Below are positions 39,828 to 48,842 of a DNA stretch of 64,000 nt, piece after piece. The stretch lies in contig NZ_NSGG01000008.1 in NCBI RefSeq assembly GCF_002295065.1, forward strand, positions 124,001 through 188,000. The letters run 5' to 3'. A model generated the notes under the pieces. The model had not been told where the DNA came from. It saw nothing but the letters and a program-made list of their open reading frames with translations, and did no database searches. Source of the stretch: Mesorhizobium sp. WSM3859. GTDB lineage: Bacteria; Pseudomonadota; Alphaproteobacteria; Rhizobiales; Rhizobiaceae. The position numbers were made by a program, and so were the translations under genes. The first letter of the stretch is position 1; each line of letters starts with the position of its first letter.

Positions 39828-39990
39828 GCGTCTCACCGTTTCACGAAAACGGTGAGACGCCCTATCTCTTTGTTTTTATGCAATTCCGGACGAAAGGGTT
39901 ACGGCGAAGTCGCCGAACCTAAACGCTTCACACTTTCCTGGAATTACTCTGAAGCGCGTCGCGCCTGAACGACCTCATGCGACGCGCTTC
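39828..39990. repeat. Mosaic palindromic repeat (two hairpins with shared linker)
   Basis: The first hairpin (39828-39860) has a long perfect stem and is followed by CCTATCTCTTTGTTTTTATG; the second (39951-39990) has the stem GAAGCGCGTCGC. Parts match the elements at 48692-48770 (CATCTCTTTT and TTTCCTGGAATTGCTT) and at 37321. The first hairpin may also terminate the MFS transcript. Confidence 0.75.
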
Positions 39991-40134
39991 AGGTTGTTTT
40001 TATGCGGCCTCAAATCCGGAACGCCGCGACATTGCAGCCAGGTTACACAAGTTTATGCGGCCCGGTCGTTGCGTGCCGCCACAATCAGCGGTTAAGGCAC
40101 GCTTGGCCCTGGCCTTTGGGCCTTTGGCCATTGG

Positions 40135-40163
40135 AGGCGGCTGCGATGGGCGGCCGCCTTTTT
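40135..40163 (+). terminator. Terminator-like hairpin touching the lipoprotein ribosome site
   Basis: The arms AGGCGGC (40135-40141) and GCCGCCT (40153-40159) are followed by a T run to 40163. The GAGGAG ribosome site begins at 40164 and the ATG at 40179. This looks like an intrinsic terminator placed in the leader, so it could act as an attenuator or end an upstream small RNA. Confidence 0.5.
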
Positions 40164-40178
40164 GAGGAGATGATTGAC

Positions 40179-40445
40179 ATGAAGAAGTTTTTGCTCGTCG
40201 CCGTAGGTGTTGCGGCGTTGGCTGCCTCGGCTTGCTCCAAGGGGCCGGAATGCACGCAGGAAATAGCCGCCAAGAAGGCGCAGGACATGGCTGCCGCACT
40301 TCAGGCGGCGATCACCAAGGATCCGAGCAAGGCCGCCGACCTGACCGCAAAGGCTCAGGCCGTGACCGCCAAGTACCAGGGCGCGACGACGCTCGACGAG
40401 GCCTGCAAGGCCTATGACGAATTGACTGCCACCTTCAAGGATTAA
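40179..40445 (+). CDS. Small lipoprotein of unknown function
   Basis: An 88-residue exported protein. The signal peptide MKKFLLVAVGVAALAASAC ends in a lipobox (ASAC), so Cys19 should be lipidated. The mature 70 residues are helical, rich in Ala, Lys, Thr and Gln, with Cys at positions 25 and 77 that may pair. A strong GAGGAG ribosome site at 40164-40169 fixes the start, against longer in-frame options upstream. It is bracketed by two hairpins of similar arm sequence (40135-40163 and 40466-40501). I do not recognise the family. Confidence 0.85.
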   Translation: MKKFLLVAVGVAALAASACSKGPECTQEIAAKKAQDMAAALQAAITKDPSKAADLTAKAQAVTAKYQGATTLDEACKAYDELTATFKD

Positions 40446-40465
40446 GCGCAGCCGTCGAGTAATGC

Positions 40466-40501
40466 GAAGGCGGTGGCCAGGCGGCCGCCGCCTTTTTGTT
40501 T
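40466..40501 (+). terminator. Rho-independent terminator after the small lipoprotein
   Basis: The arms AGGCGGTGGCC and GGCCGCCGCCT (one mismatch near the base of the loop) are followed by TTTTTGTTTT. It lies 20 bp after the lipoprotein stop and faces the end of the convergent gene at 40523. Confidence 0.88.
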
Positions 40502-40522
40502 TGCGGAGGTCGGCGCGCCGGA

Positions 40523-41077
40523 TCAGTTCTTGGCGATGGCGCCGACTTCGACCGAGTCGACCCGCTTCAGGCTCATGCCGATCACCGGCACCAACTGTTT
40601 GTCGACACGCACGGCCACCGTCACGGTCATCGAATTGTCGTCGGGCACGCGGGCCTGCATGACGCCGTTCAACTGGTTGCGGTTGATGGTGAAGACGACC
40701 TTCTGGGCGTCGACGACGTTGCCGCCGACAATGTCCATGCCGTTGCCGGTCGAGCCGCCCATGAAGGCGCCCCTGTAGCCGTCGCGACCCTTGCGCTCGA
40801 CGGTCGCGGACATCTTCTGCGTGAAGACGCCGACCCGGCAGTTGCCGTCCAATGTCATGCCGACCTTGCCGTCAGGCGTCGAGCCGTTGAAATCGCAAGT
40901 GAATTTGGTGCCCTTGTACTTGCCGGCGATGATCTCGCCAGGGCCTACCCATCGGCCTTCGACGGACCGGAAGAACTGCTTGTCCGGCTCGGCGCCAAAG
41001 GCTTTTTCGACCAATCCGAGCGGCGCGGCGATAGCAACGGTCGCAGGCAGCACGCAGGACAGGATTACGCTTCTCAT
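40523..41077 (-). CDS. Exported protein of unknown function
   Basis: A 184-residue protein with a signal peptide (about 25 residues, MRSVILSCVLPATVAIAAPLG...). The mature part has two Cys that may pair (KFTCDFNG and DGNCRVGVF) and a mostly beta pattern with segments GRWVGPGEIIAGKYKGTKF and VERKGRDGYRGAFMGGS. It looks like a conserved hypothetical secreted protein of rhizobia; no catalytic motif is seen. The ATG at 41077 is chosen over the GTG at 41086 because it begins a standard signal peptide. A dispersed repeat lies upstream. Confidence 0.75.
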   Translation of the reverse strand: MRSVILSCVLPATVAIAAPLGLVEKAFGAEPDKQFFRSVEGRWVGPGEIIAGKYKGTKFTCDFNGSTPDGKVGMTLDGNCRVGVFTQKMSATVERKGRDGYRGAFMGGSTGNGMDIVGGNVVDAQKVVFTINRNQLNGVMQARVPDDNSMTVTVAVRVDKQLVPVIGMSLKRVDSVEVGAIAKN

Positions 41078-41154
41078 GGACGACACCCGGCACGACAGAG
41101 TCTATTCTTGGGACCTGGTCGACCATGGCGAAGATTGGTTAATGCTTCGTCACT

Positions 41155-41263
41155 GGAGCATGATGCCGAAAAGTGTGAAGCGGTTTTCGACGACATCATG
41201 CTCCACTTATTTGACTCAGATCCGGATTCAGATTTCAGGTCGATTCGACCTGAAATCATCCGG
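41155..41263. repeat. Dispersed rhizobial palindromic repeat (two hairpins)
   Basis: First palindrome 41155-41203 (GGAGCATGATG...CATCATGCTCC) with AAAAGTGTGAAGCGGTTTTC inside; second 41222-41263, arms CCGGATTCAGATTTCAGGTCG and the reverse. This double-hairpin sequence is, to my knowledge, abundant in Mesorhizobium and other rhizobial genomes as an intergenic element. Confidence 0.85.
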
Positions 41264-41289
41264 TTCTGGCTCGGGTTTTCGCGTTTACC

Positions 41290-42378
41290 CTATTGCTCCG
41301 CCTGACCGTCTTTTTTGACCGCGAAGGACGTCAGCGCCGAAAGGAAATCCCCGAGGCCCGGGCGCTTCACGGCGATGAACGGCAAGGGGCGAGCGGTTTC
41401 CATCGCCGCGATGCCGATGCGCGCCGTCATCATGCCGTTGACGACGCCTTCACCGAGCTTTGCCGAGAGTTTCGCGGCAAGCCCATGGCCGACGATCTGC
41501 TGCACGAAACTATCGCCGACCGCGATCGAGCCGGTGACGGCCAGATGCGCAAGCACGCCGCGCGCCAGCCGGAAGAAGCCGAGCGTGCCTGGACGGCCGC
41601 CATAAAGCTCGGACAGCCGCCGGATCAGGCGGCCGGCCTCGAACACGACATAGGCGATGTCGACCAGCGCGCGGGGGCTGACCGCCGTTATGAGCGACAC
41701 GCGCTTCGCTGCCTCCAGGATCATGGCTTTGGCGCGGGCGTCGAGGGGCGACAGGATCTCTGTTTCGGCCAGCCGCACCAGATTGGCGCCGTCAATGATC
41801 TCGCCGCGCAGTTCCGCAAGCGAACGGCGACCGGCCGCGGTCTCGGGTTTTGCGGCAACGAAGGCGGAAAGCTCGTCGACCAAGGCGCGCGCCGCCTTGG
41901 GATCGTCGCGCGCCACGGCGTCCAGGGCCCGCTTCTGCATCTTTTCGACTTCGGCAAGGCGGGCAATGGCAAGGAATTCACGGATGAGGATGACGAGCAG
42001 CGAGAGCAGCGCGATGGCCGCCATGCCGGCCGCCAGCCAGCCGAGCCATTCGGCGCGCGCGAACAAGTCGCGGATCAGCTGGTCGGCCCACAGACCGACC
42101 GCCAGCGAGACGAGCGCCCCGACGGCGCCGAAGAACAGCCGCGCCAGCAGCGAGCGCTTTCGCGGCGCCACAGCCGGCGGCGGGGCCGCGGCCTCGATGT
42201 CCGGTTCGTCGAAGACGTCGATTTCCGAAGGGATGACGACCGCCACATCGGCCCTCGCGGCGCGCGGCCTGCGCGCCGGCTGCTCCTCGGCGACGCGGCT
42301 TCGCGGTGGTTGCGGCCGCGCCTCGGCCTCGGCTTCAGGCTCGATGCGGAAGGCCGCCGGTTTGCGGGGCGCGGTCAT
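41290..42378 (-). CDS. YcjF family (TIGR01620/DUF697) membrane protein
   Basis: A 362-residue protein. The N-terminal 80 residues are Pro-, Arg- and Ala-rich and probably unstructured, then two membrane helices (LLARLFFGAVGALVSLAVGLW and WLAAGMAAIALLSLLVILI). A DUF697-type helical domain follows (ISLITAVSPRALVDIAYVVFEAGRLIRRLSELYGGRPG, in part). It is the usual partner of the GTPase-like YcjX, whose gene comes just before it with a 4-bp stop-start overlap (42375-42378). Function is unknown; in E. coli the pair is in the Psp (phage shock) regulon. Confidence 0.9.
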   Translation of the reverse strand: MTAPRKPAAFRIEPEAEAEARPQPPRSRVAEEQPARRPRAARADVAVVIPSEIDVFDEPDIEAAAPPPAVAPRKRSLLARLFFGAVGALVSLAVGLWADQLIRDLFARAEWLGWLAAGMAAIALLSLLVILIREFLAIARLAEVEKMQKRALDAVARDDPKAARALVDELSAFVAAKPETAAGRRSLAELRGEIIDGANLVRLAETEILSPLDARAKAMILEAAKRVSLITAVSPRALVDIAYVVFEAGRLIRRLSELYGGRPGTLGFFRLARGVLAHLAVTGSIAVGDSFVQQIVGHGLAAKLSAKLGEGVVNGMMTARIGIAAMETARPLPFIAVKRPGLGDFLSALTSFAVKKDGQAEQ

Positions 42379-43847
42379 GCCAGATGATCTCCGATCAGGA
42401 ACTGCAGCGCGCGATCGAGCCGGATATGCGGCAAGGACAGCGTGACGCCTTCGGCGGTGCGTTCGAGCTTCGGCGGGCGGAAACGCACGAAGCGGATCGC
42501 CGGTTCGGTGCTGTCGGGCGATGATCTGGAACTGTCGAACACCGCATCGACCTTTTCCGGCAAATCGCCCGGGAATATGGCGGTTTCGGCCTTACCGTCG
42601 AATGTCTCGCCGTTGATCGTCTCTCCCTTCAGCGGGGTGCCGATGATGACCGGCAGCGTCTCGCGGCCTTGCTTCACCGTACCTTCGCGGGTCGAGCGGA
42701 CTGCGGCCATGGCGACGACGTCGACAGCGGCGCCGCTGAAATCCGCCCGCGCCACGGCACGGTCAGTCAGCCGGCGCACGATCGCCTGCAGCCGGTCGTG
42801 GCTTTCGTGATGCAGATGATCCGCCTTGGTCGCGGCGACCAGGATGCGGTCGATGCGGCGCGAGAAGAAATCGGTCAGGAAATTGCCGCGTCCGGGCCGG
42901 AAGCAGGACAGGATCTCGGTGACGGCGCGTTCCAGATCCGCCATGGCGGCCGGGCCGGCATTGAGCGCCTGCATGGCGTCGATCAGCATGATCTGCCGGT
43001 CGAGGCGGGTGATGTGCTCGCGAAAGAACGGCTTGACGACATGCGTCTTATAGGCCTCGTAGCGGCGTTCCATCATCGCCTGCAGCGATCCGGAGCGCGG
43101 TCGGCCTTGCGCGAGCGTCATCAGGGGCGCGAAGGTCAGCGCCGGCGAGCCTTCGAGGTCGCCCGGCATCAGGAAGCGACCGGGCGGCAGCGTCGACAGG
43201 GCGCGTTCGTCGAGCTTGCAGGCCTTGAGATAGGCGGCAAAGCTCTCGGCCAGGCGCCGCGCCGTCATCTCGTCGGCGTCGGCGTCGGGATCGATGGTGG
43301 AGGCCATCTCGCGCCAGGCTTGCGACAGGTCGGAACGGACGGGCAGGGCGGCCAGCTCAACCGCCTCGCGCGAAAAATCGGCGAAGGATTTGCCGAGCAG
43401 GGGCAGGTCGAGCAGCCATTCGCCGGGATAGTCGACGATGTCGATCGACAGTTTCCCCGCTGAAAACAACCGGTTCCAGCCGGAAGCCGACTCGTATTCG
43501 ATGGTGAGCCGCAGCTCGGAGATGGCACGCGTGGAGTCCGGCCAGACGCGATCGTTCACCAAAGCCGCGACATGGTCCTCGTACTGGAAACGCGGAACGG
43601 CATCGTCCGGCTGCTCCTCGAGGAAGGCTCGGGCGATGCGGCCAGATTTCTGCGCTTCGAAGAGTGGCAGGCGTCCGCCATGGATGAGGTTGTGGACCAG
43701 GGCGGAGATGAACACCGTCTTGCCGGCGCGGGAGAGGCCGGTGACGCCAAGACGCAATGACGGAGAGAAGAGCCCGGCGGCACGGCCCGACAGCGTGTCG
43801 AGCGCAATCCTCGCCTCGTCGGTGAAAGTGGTCAGCGATGATGCCAA
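42375..43847 (-). CDS. YcjX-like P-loop NTPase (DUF463)
   Basis: About 490 residues. The P-loop GLSRAGKT follows a short N-terminal segment (RLGVTGLSRAGKTVFISALVHNLIHGGRLP), then the DYPGEWLLDLPLL switch-like motif and VAATKADHLH, a G4-like element. These are hallmarks of YcjX/DUF463, a stress-linked GTPase-like family. No ATG is available near the homologous start; a TTG at 43847 follows AGAGG and is used here, since farther in-frame upstream sequence is antisense-like to the SixA gene region. It overlaps ycjF by four bases, so the two are coupled. Confidence 0.85.
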   Translation of the reverse strand: MASSLTTFTDEARIALDTLSGRAAGLFSPSLRLGVTGLSRAGKTVFISALVHNLIHGGRLPLFEAQKSGRIARAFLEEQPDDAVPRFQYEDHVAALVNDRVWPDSTRAISELRLTIEYESASGWNRLFSAGKLSIDIVDYPGEWLLDLPLLGKSFADFSREAVELAALPVRSDLSQAWREMASTIDPDADADEMTARRLAESFAAYLKACKLDERALSTLPPGRFLMPGDLEGSPALTFAPLMTLAQGRPRSGSLQAMMERRYEAYKTHVVKPFFREHITRLDRQIMLIDAMQALNAGPAAMADLERAVTEILSCFRPGRGNFLTDFFSRRIDRILVAATKADHLHHESHDRLQAIVRRLTDRAVARADFSGAAVDVVAMAAVRSTREGTVKQGRETLPVIIGTPLKGETINGETFDGKAETAIFPGDLPEKVDAVFDSSRSSPDSTEPAIRFVRFRPPKLERTAEGVTLSLPHIRLDRALQFLIGDHLA

Positions 43848-43909
43848 ATCAGCCTCTGGTTGCGCGTCCGCGACCGATATAGGCGTTGAGCCGGGCGTTT
43901 GAAATGGCC

Positions 43910-44425
43910 TCAGAGGTCGGCAGGCGTGAGAAAGGCTTCGAGGTAGCCGTTGCCCTGCGCCGCTTCGGCAAGATTGCCGGGAAAGCGCAGCACGGCGAGG
44001 CCGGAGGTTGGAAAACCGTGCTTCATCATCCCGCGCGCTGCCTCGTCGCCGTCGCCCGACACTGCCATCGCCAGATCCTCGGTCATGGGATTGTGGCCGA
44101 TCACCAGAAGCTGGTCGGCGCCGGCATTCTTGCGGATTATGTCGAGATAGCCGGCCGCATCCTCGCTGTAGAGCGTGTCGAAGAACAGCACCCGGCCGGT
44201 GTCGGTGCGCCCCGCCAGGCCTTCCAGCGTCTGCCTTGCCCGTTTGGCATTGGAGCAAAGCGTGACGTCCGGCACGTAGTTGCGGGCACGCATGGCTTCT
44301 CCGATCGCCTCGGCGTCCGCCATGCCCGATTCGTCGAGCGGGCGGTCGAAATCGCGCACGCCGGGCAGCGCCCAGCCGGCTTTGGCATGCCGCAACAGAT
44401 AAAGTCTGCTCAACCGGACCCCCAT
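43910..44425 (-). CDS. SixA-like histidine phosphatase
   Basis: A 171-residue member of the histidine phosphatase (phosphoglycerate mutase-like) superfamily. The RHG motif is present as YLLRHAKAGW with catalytic His13, the second catalytic His in LLVIGHNPMTEDLA, and Arg of SNAKRARQTLEGL is the phosphate-binding one. Length and motifs match SixA, which removes phosphate from Hpt domains; whether it acts on Hpt proteins here is unproven. It lies 60-odd bases upstream of ycjX on the same strand and may share its transcript. Confidence 0.88.
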   Translation of the reverse strand: MGVRLSRLYLLRHAKAGWALPGVRDFDRPLDESGMADAEAIGEAMRARNYVPDVTLCSNAKRARQTLEGLAGRTDTGRVLFFDTLYSEDAAGYLDIIRKNAGADQLLVIGHNPMTEDLAMAVSGDGDEAARGMMKHGFPTSGLAVLRFPGNLAEAAQGNGYLEAFLTPADL

Positions 44426-44661
44426 GGCGCTGCCTTCCTGGCAAAGCGCGATTAGTCACCAGAACCACGTCATGCACAATGGCCGGCGCGAGCAACTGCA
44501 ACGAATCATGTGCGAACTCGTTTTATGCCATTGAAACAACGTCGTTGCCGGAGCTGCCGATGCGAGACTAACAATTGCGTGAAACTGTCGCCGATAGCGC
44601 TTGTGCAGGCTCTTGTCCCCGAATATATAGGCGCCAAATTTGGGGTTGTTGGGTGAGTCGA

Positions 44662-45078
44662 ATGAACGACATCGTTACCGCCGATTACGTACCCTCCGAA
44701 GACGAGCCGTTCATGAACGAACGGCAAAAATCGTACTTCCGCCAGAAGCTCATTACCTGGAAGAACGACATCCTTCGCGAAGCGCGTGAAACTCTCGAAA
44801 TCCTGCAGCAGGAAAACGCCAACCATCCCGACCTGGCCGATCGCGCCTCCTCCGAAACCGACCGCGCCATCGAATTGCGCGCCCGCGATCGCCAGCGCAA
44901 GCTCATCTCGAAAATCGACTCCGCGCTCCAGCGCATCGACGAAGGCACCTACGGCTATTGCGAGGAAACCGGGGAGCCGATCGCGCTGAAGCGGCTTGAT
45001 GCGCGTCCGATCGCGACGTTGTCGATCGAGGCGCAGGAGCGCCATGAGCGCCGCGAGAAGGTCTATCGCGACGACTGA
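44662..45078 (+). CDS. dksA: DksA/TraR family transcription factor, cysteine-poor
   Basis: A 138-residue coiled-coil protein that binds the RNA polymerase secondary channel and works with ppGpp in the stringent response. Residues about 20-95 form the coiled coil (with the tip near NANHPDLADRASSETDRA), then GTYGYCEETGEPIALKRLDARPIATL. Classical DksA has four zinc Cys; here only Cys100 remains, with Thr103, Ser121 and Ala124 in place of the other three. This is the zinc-independent form seen in many alphaproteobacteria. The start at 44662 is chosen over 44575, whose extension is Cys-rich but unlike the family. Confidence 0.93.
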   Translation: MNDIVTADYVPSEDEPFMNERQKSYFRQKLITWKNDILREARETLEILQQENANHPDLADRASSETDRAIELRARDRQRKLISKIDSALQRIDEGTYGYCEETGEPIALKRLDARPIATLSIEAQERHERREKVYRDD

Positions 45079-45105
45079 CGCGGCTGGAAAGCAAAGAACA
45101 TCGAA

Positions 45106-45134
45106 AATGGCCGGGTTTCCGGCCATTTCTGTTT
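45106..45134. terminator. Hairpin terminator between dksA and the fliO-like gene
   Basis: The arms AAATGGCCGG and CCGGCCATTT pair around a 4-base loop and are followed by CTGTTTTC. It lies between the convergent dksA and fliO-like genes and can serve dksA; the A run on the other arm lets it serve both strands weakly. Confidence 0.85.
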
Positions 45135-45176
45135 TCAGCTCCTGCGGGGAGGCTCCCTCACGCCATTGCCGTTAGG

Positions 45177-45908
45177 TCAGCGCTTGTGGCTGCCCAACTC
45201 GCCAAGCAGCTTGGTCATCTCGTCATCGAGCGAAGGTTTGGCCGCGGGCTTGCTGGGTGCCGGCTGCGAGTGCGTTTCGTCGAGAGAGGTCTCGAGTTCG
45301 TGCATCAGCGTGTCGTCGATGGAATCGTTTGAGGGCGGCGGCGTGTATCTCGTGCTGCCGTTGGTCGTCCCGTAGCCCGGCAGCGGCATGACTTTCGCCG
45401 TCGGCTGGCTCGGCGCCGCCGGCTTGGGGGCCGGAGCAGGCGCCGGGGGGCGCGGGCGTGTGGCGGCAACTGGCTGGGCCGCAGGCGGCGGCGCCTGTCT
45501 GGCAGGTGCGGGCGCAGGCGCCGGTTGCGGCGCGCGCGGGCGTGCGGCGGCAGTCGCCTGCTGCTGGCCGCTGTCGCCGGTCAGCGCCGGGCGGCGCGGT
45601 GCTGCCAGCCTGATATCGCGCTCGACCACGACATCCGTCGGCCCGCCGATCAGGATCAGGTGCTCGATGTCGTCGCGGCGCACCAGCACCAGCCTGCGAT
45701 GGCTGTCGACGGCGGTGGCGTCCATCACCGCAAGGCGCGTCTTGCGGTTCCTGCCGCCGGCCACGAACGTGCCGAAGGTCAGGTTGCGCACTACCTTGAT
45801 GACCAGCAGGACGACGACAAGCAAAATGAGCGCTGCAAACGTCCACAGTATTGCAGCGACATAACCCGGACCCGCCACATTATCCAGCCACTGCAGCATC
45901 GGTTGCAC
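45177..45908 (-). CDS. FliO-like flagellar export apparatus protein
   Basis: A 243-residue protein: one membrane helix near the N-terminus (AAILWTFAALILLVVVLLVIKVV), a short cytoplasmic domain with RLAVMDATAVDSHRRLVLVRRDDIEHLILIGGPTDVVVE (FliO-like core, in part), then a long Pro/Ala-rich tail and an acidic C-terminus. FliO helps assemble the flagellar type III export gate FliPQR. No other flagellar gene is in the window. The same fold occurs in non-flagellar proteins, so the flagellar role is uncertain. It is convergent with dksA. Confidence 0.75.
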   Translation of the reverse strand: MQPMLQWLDNVAGPGYVAAILWTFAALILLVVVLLVIKVVRNLTFGTFVAGGRNRKTRLAVMDATAVDSHRRLVLVRRDDIEHLILIGGPTDVVVERDIRLAAPRRPALTGDSGQQQATAAARPRAPQPAPAPAPARQAPPPAAQPVAATRPRPPAPAPAPKPAAPSQPTAKVMPLPGYGTTNGSTRYTPPPSNDSIDDTLMHELETSLDETHSQPAPSKPAAKPSLDDEMTKLLGELGSHKR

Positions 45909-46107
45909 CCAATCGCCTCTTGAGGTGAGGCGACACTAGACCGCGGTGGCTGCCCGCTGCAAGTTCACATCACCCATCGTGAACAGTTTGAAACATGAAT
46001 CATTGATTTTATCCGACATTTGCCGCCGGGGCCTTTTCCGTTACAGGAGAATGTGATTCAACCGGCCGTCCGCGCCGTCGGACACCGGAATCACGAGCAG
46101 GGGGAAC

Positions 46108-48693
46108 ATGGCCAAGGAAGCGCGCGGCGATTTCTATCCGGTACCGATCGTCGACCAGAACACGCGTCCGGGCGCCGTCACCAGGCTCATCGTCTTCATC
46201 GTCGTGCTGACCGGTGCCGCGATCGTCTTCGGACTTTTCCGCGAGCGCCTCGGCGACCCTTTCCTGCTCGGCATGCTCGGCGTGCTCGCCATGATCGGCG
46301 TCGGCTTCCTGTTCGCGACCGCGATCGGCTTCGTGCAGATCGCGCCACGCTCGACCGGCGACGAATTGTCGAAAGCCTTTGTCGACTCGATGTCGCAGGG
46401 CTTGCTGGTGACCGACACCAAGGGCCGCGTCGTCTACGCCAACCGCGCCTATGCCGACATGACGGGTGCAGCCTCGGCGGCCGATCTCAAGACCGTCGAA
46501 GGGCTGTTGTCGGATGTTCCCGAGGCCTCGATGACGATCTACAGGCTGGCGTCAGGCCTGCGCGACGGCCAGGCGGGCGACGGCGAGTTCCGGCTGGCGC
46601 AGTCGATCAAGCCCGGCGCCGAACCCGGCGCGCGCTGGTACCGGGCGCGCGCCCGCGCCTTCAGCATGCCCGGGCAAAGGCTGCCGATGCTGGCCTGGCA
46701 GCTCGCCGACATTTCGCAGGAACGGGCGGAGCAGGAGCGTTTCTTCCTCGACCTCCAGAAAGCCATCGACCATCTCGACCATGCGCCGGCAGGGTTCTTC
46801 TCGGCCGATCAAGAAGGCCGCGTGACCTATATCAACGCCACGCTTGCCGAGTGGCTGGGCATCGACCTTGCCTCCTTCACGCCCGGCGCCATCACACTGC
46901 CGGAAATCATCGCCGGCGACGGCATGGCGCTGGTCCGGTCGGTCAAGGCCGATCCCGGCACCACCCGCAACGCCGTCATCGACCTCGACCTCACCACCAT
47001 GAGCGGCCAGGCGCTGCCGGTGCGCTTCATGCACCGGGTTTCGGCAAGCCGCGAAGGCGTGAACGGCCCAACCCGCACGATCGTGCTCAACCGCACCCAG
47101 GGCGAGGACGCTTCCGCGGAACTCAGGGCCTCCGAGGTCCGCTTCACCCGCTTCTTCAACTCGACGCCGATGGCCATTGCCGGCGTCGACGCGAGCGGGC
47201 GCATCCTGCGCACCAACGCGCCGTTCCTGCAGCTGTTTTCCTCCGTGGTCGACCGCGACGCCGTCGACCGGCGGGTGCGCTTCGAGACCATCATCCACGA
47301 GCGCGACCGGCCGGCCTTCGCCGCCGCCTTCGAAAAGGCCCGGCAGCGGCAGGCCGATATCGAGCCGATCGACTCCGTGCTGCCCGGCAATGAGGAGCGC
47401 CATATCCGTTTCTACGTGAACGCCGTGGCCGACAGCGCGGGCGGCGAGGGCGCCGAGGAATCGGCCATCGTCTATGCGGTCGAGACCACCGAGCAGAAGG
47501 CGCTCGAGGGCCAGATGGCGCAGAGCCAGAAGATGCAGGCGGTCGGCCAGCTTGCCGGCGGCATCGCGCATGACTTCAACAACGTGCTCACCGCCATCAT
47601 CATGGCGTCTGACCTTCTGTTGACCAACCACCGGCCGTCGGATCCGTCCTTCCCCGACATCATGAACATCAAGCAGAACGCCAACCGGGCGGCCTCGCTC
47701 GTGCGGCAATTGCTGGCCTTCTCGCGCAAGCAGACGCTGCGGCCGGAAGTGCTCAACCTGACCGATGTCCTGGCCGATCTCAGGATGCTGCTCGCCCGGC
47801 TGGTCGGCAACGACATCAAGCTCAAGATCGACCACGGCCGGGATCTGTGGCCGGTCAAGGTCGATATCGGCCAGTTCGAGCAGGTGGTGGTCAATCTCGC
47901 CGTCAATGCGCGCGACGCCATGCCGAGTGGCGGCGACCTCACGGTGCGCACCCGCAACGTCACGGCGGATGAGTGCAAATCCTTCGCCTATCGCGAGCTG
48001 ACGCCGGCCGATTATGTGCTCGTCGACGTGGAGGACACCGGCAGCGGCATCGCGCCCGACGTGCTGAAGAAGATTTTCGAGCCGTTCTTCACGACCAAGG
48101 AAGTGGGCAAGGGCACCGGCCTCGGCCTGTCGATGGTCTATGGCATCATCAAGCAGACCGGCGGCTTCATCTTCTGCGATTCCGAAGTCGGCAAGGGCAC
48201 GGTGTTCCGCATCTTCCTGCCGCGCCACATCGCCGAGGTGAAGAAGCAGCCTGAGCCCGGCGAGGCGCCGGCAGCCGTGGCGGCGGCGCCGGCCAAGCCG
48301 GCTGACACCGCGAAGGACCTTTCCGGCTCGGCCACCGTGCTTCTGGTCGAGGACGAGGACGCTGTGCGCATGAGCGGTGTGCGGGCGCTGACCTCGCGCG
48401 GCTATACCGTGCATGAGGCGTCGTCAGGCGTCGAGGCGCTGGAAGTGTTCGAGGCGCTCGGCGGCAAGGTCGACATCGTCGTGTCCGACGTGGTGATGCC
48501 GGAGATGGACGGGCCGACATTGCTCGGCGAGCTCCGCAAGCGTCAGCCGGACATCAAGTTCGTGTTCGTTTCGGGCTATGCCGAGGACGCTTTTGCGAAG
48601 AACCTGCCGGCCGACGCGCATTTCGGCTTCCTGCCGAAACCGTTCTCGCTCAAGCAACTGGCGACGATCGTCAAGGACGTGCTGGAATCGTAG
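46108..48693 (+). CDS. cckA: Cell-cycle hybrid histidine kinase CckA
   Basis: An 861-residue hybrid sensor kinase. Two N-terminal membrane helices (about 25-42 and 50-72) are followed by PAS domains (first from [22 protein letters not shown]), a HisKA domain with phospho-His488 in [14 protein letters not shown], a HATPase domain ([32 protein letters not shown]) and a C-terminal receiver with Asp794 in [12 protein letters not shown] and acidic pocket VEDEDA. The order matches CckA, which through ChpT controls CtrA and thus DNA replication and division in alphaproteobacteria. Its stop codon overlaps a hairpin repeat. Confidence 0.93.
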   Translation: MAKEARGDFYPVPIVDQNTRPGAVTRLIVFIVVLTGAAIVFGLFRERLGDPFLLGMLGVLAMIGVGFLFATAIGFVQIAPRSTGDELSKAFVDSMSQGLLVTDTKGRVVYANRAYADMTGAASAADLKTVEGLLSDVPEASMTIYRLASGLRDGQAGDGEFRLAQSIKPGAEPGARWYRARARAFSMPGQRLPMLAWQLADISQERAEQERFFLDLQKAIDHLDHAPAGFFSADQEGRVTYINATLAEWLGIDLASFTPGAITLPEIIAGDGMALVRSVKADPGTTRNAVIDLDLTTMSGQALPVRFMHRVSASREGVNGPTRTIVLNRTQGEDASAELRASEVRFTRFFNSTPMAIAGVDASGRILRTNAPFLQLFSSVVDRDAVDRRVRFETIIHERDRPAFAAAFEKARQRQADIEPIDSVLPGNEERHIRFYVNAVADSAGGEGAEESAIVYAVETTEQKALEGQMAQSQKMQAVGQLAGGIAHDFNNVLTAIIMASDLLLTNHRPSDPSFPDIMNIKQNANRAASLVRQLLAFSRKQTLRPEVLNLTDVLADLRMLLARLVGNDIKLKIDHGRDLWPVKVDIGQFEQVVVNLAVNARDAMPSGGDLTVRTRNVTADECKSFAYRELTPADYVLVDVEDTGSGIAPDVLKKIFEPFFTTKEVGKGTGLGLSMVYGIIKQTGGFIFCDSEVGKGTVFRIFLPRHIAEVKKQPEPGEAPAAVAAAPAKPADTAKDLSGSATVLLVEDEDAVRMSGVRALTSRGYTVHEASSGVEALEVFEALGGKVDIVVSDVVMPEMDGPTLLGELRKRQPDIKFVFVSGYAEDAFAKNLPADAHFGFLPKPFSLKQLATIVKDVLES

Positions 48694-48770
48694 AGCGGTT
48701 TCGTGGTTCACGGTGAACCGCTCCATCTCTTTTGACTACGACGCATTTTCCTGGAATTGCTTTTAAAACA
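48692..48770. repeat. Palindromic repeat immediately after cckA
   Basis: A hairpin with arms GAGCGGTT (48693-48700) and AACCGCTC (48716-48723), followed by CATCTCTTTTGACTACG and TTTTCCTGGAATTGCTTTT. Parts match the element at 39828-39990. It begins inside the cckA stop codon, so it probably also ends cckA transcription. Confidence 0.75.
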
Positions 48771-48842
48771 GCTACTGCTTGCACATTGCGGCGGCCCTGC
48801 CATGATGGCCACCGGATGGATCTATCATGGGGGTGGTAGCGC

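Larger units (their letters stand above)
39807..40178. other. Repeat-rich intergenic region between the MFS exporter and the lipoprotein gene
   Basis: 372 bp with no convincing gene. It holds a mosaic of dispersed palindromes: a hairpin at 39828-39860 (arms GCGTCTCACCGTTT and AAACGGTGAGACGC), the stretch CACTTTCCTGGAATTACTC near 39930-39950, a 12-bp stem at 39951-39990, and a terminator-like hairpin at 40135-40163 next to the lipoprotein ribosome site. Confidence 0.7.

Noticed and set aside
42375..44501. One 708-codon frame covering ycjX and the SixA region
   Set aside because: Only the part from about 43847 resembles YcjX; the upstream part is a shadow of the SixA gene in another frame.
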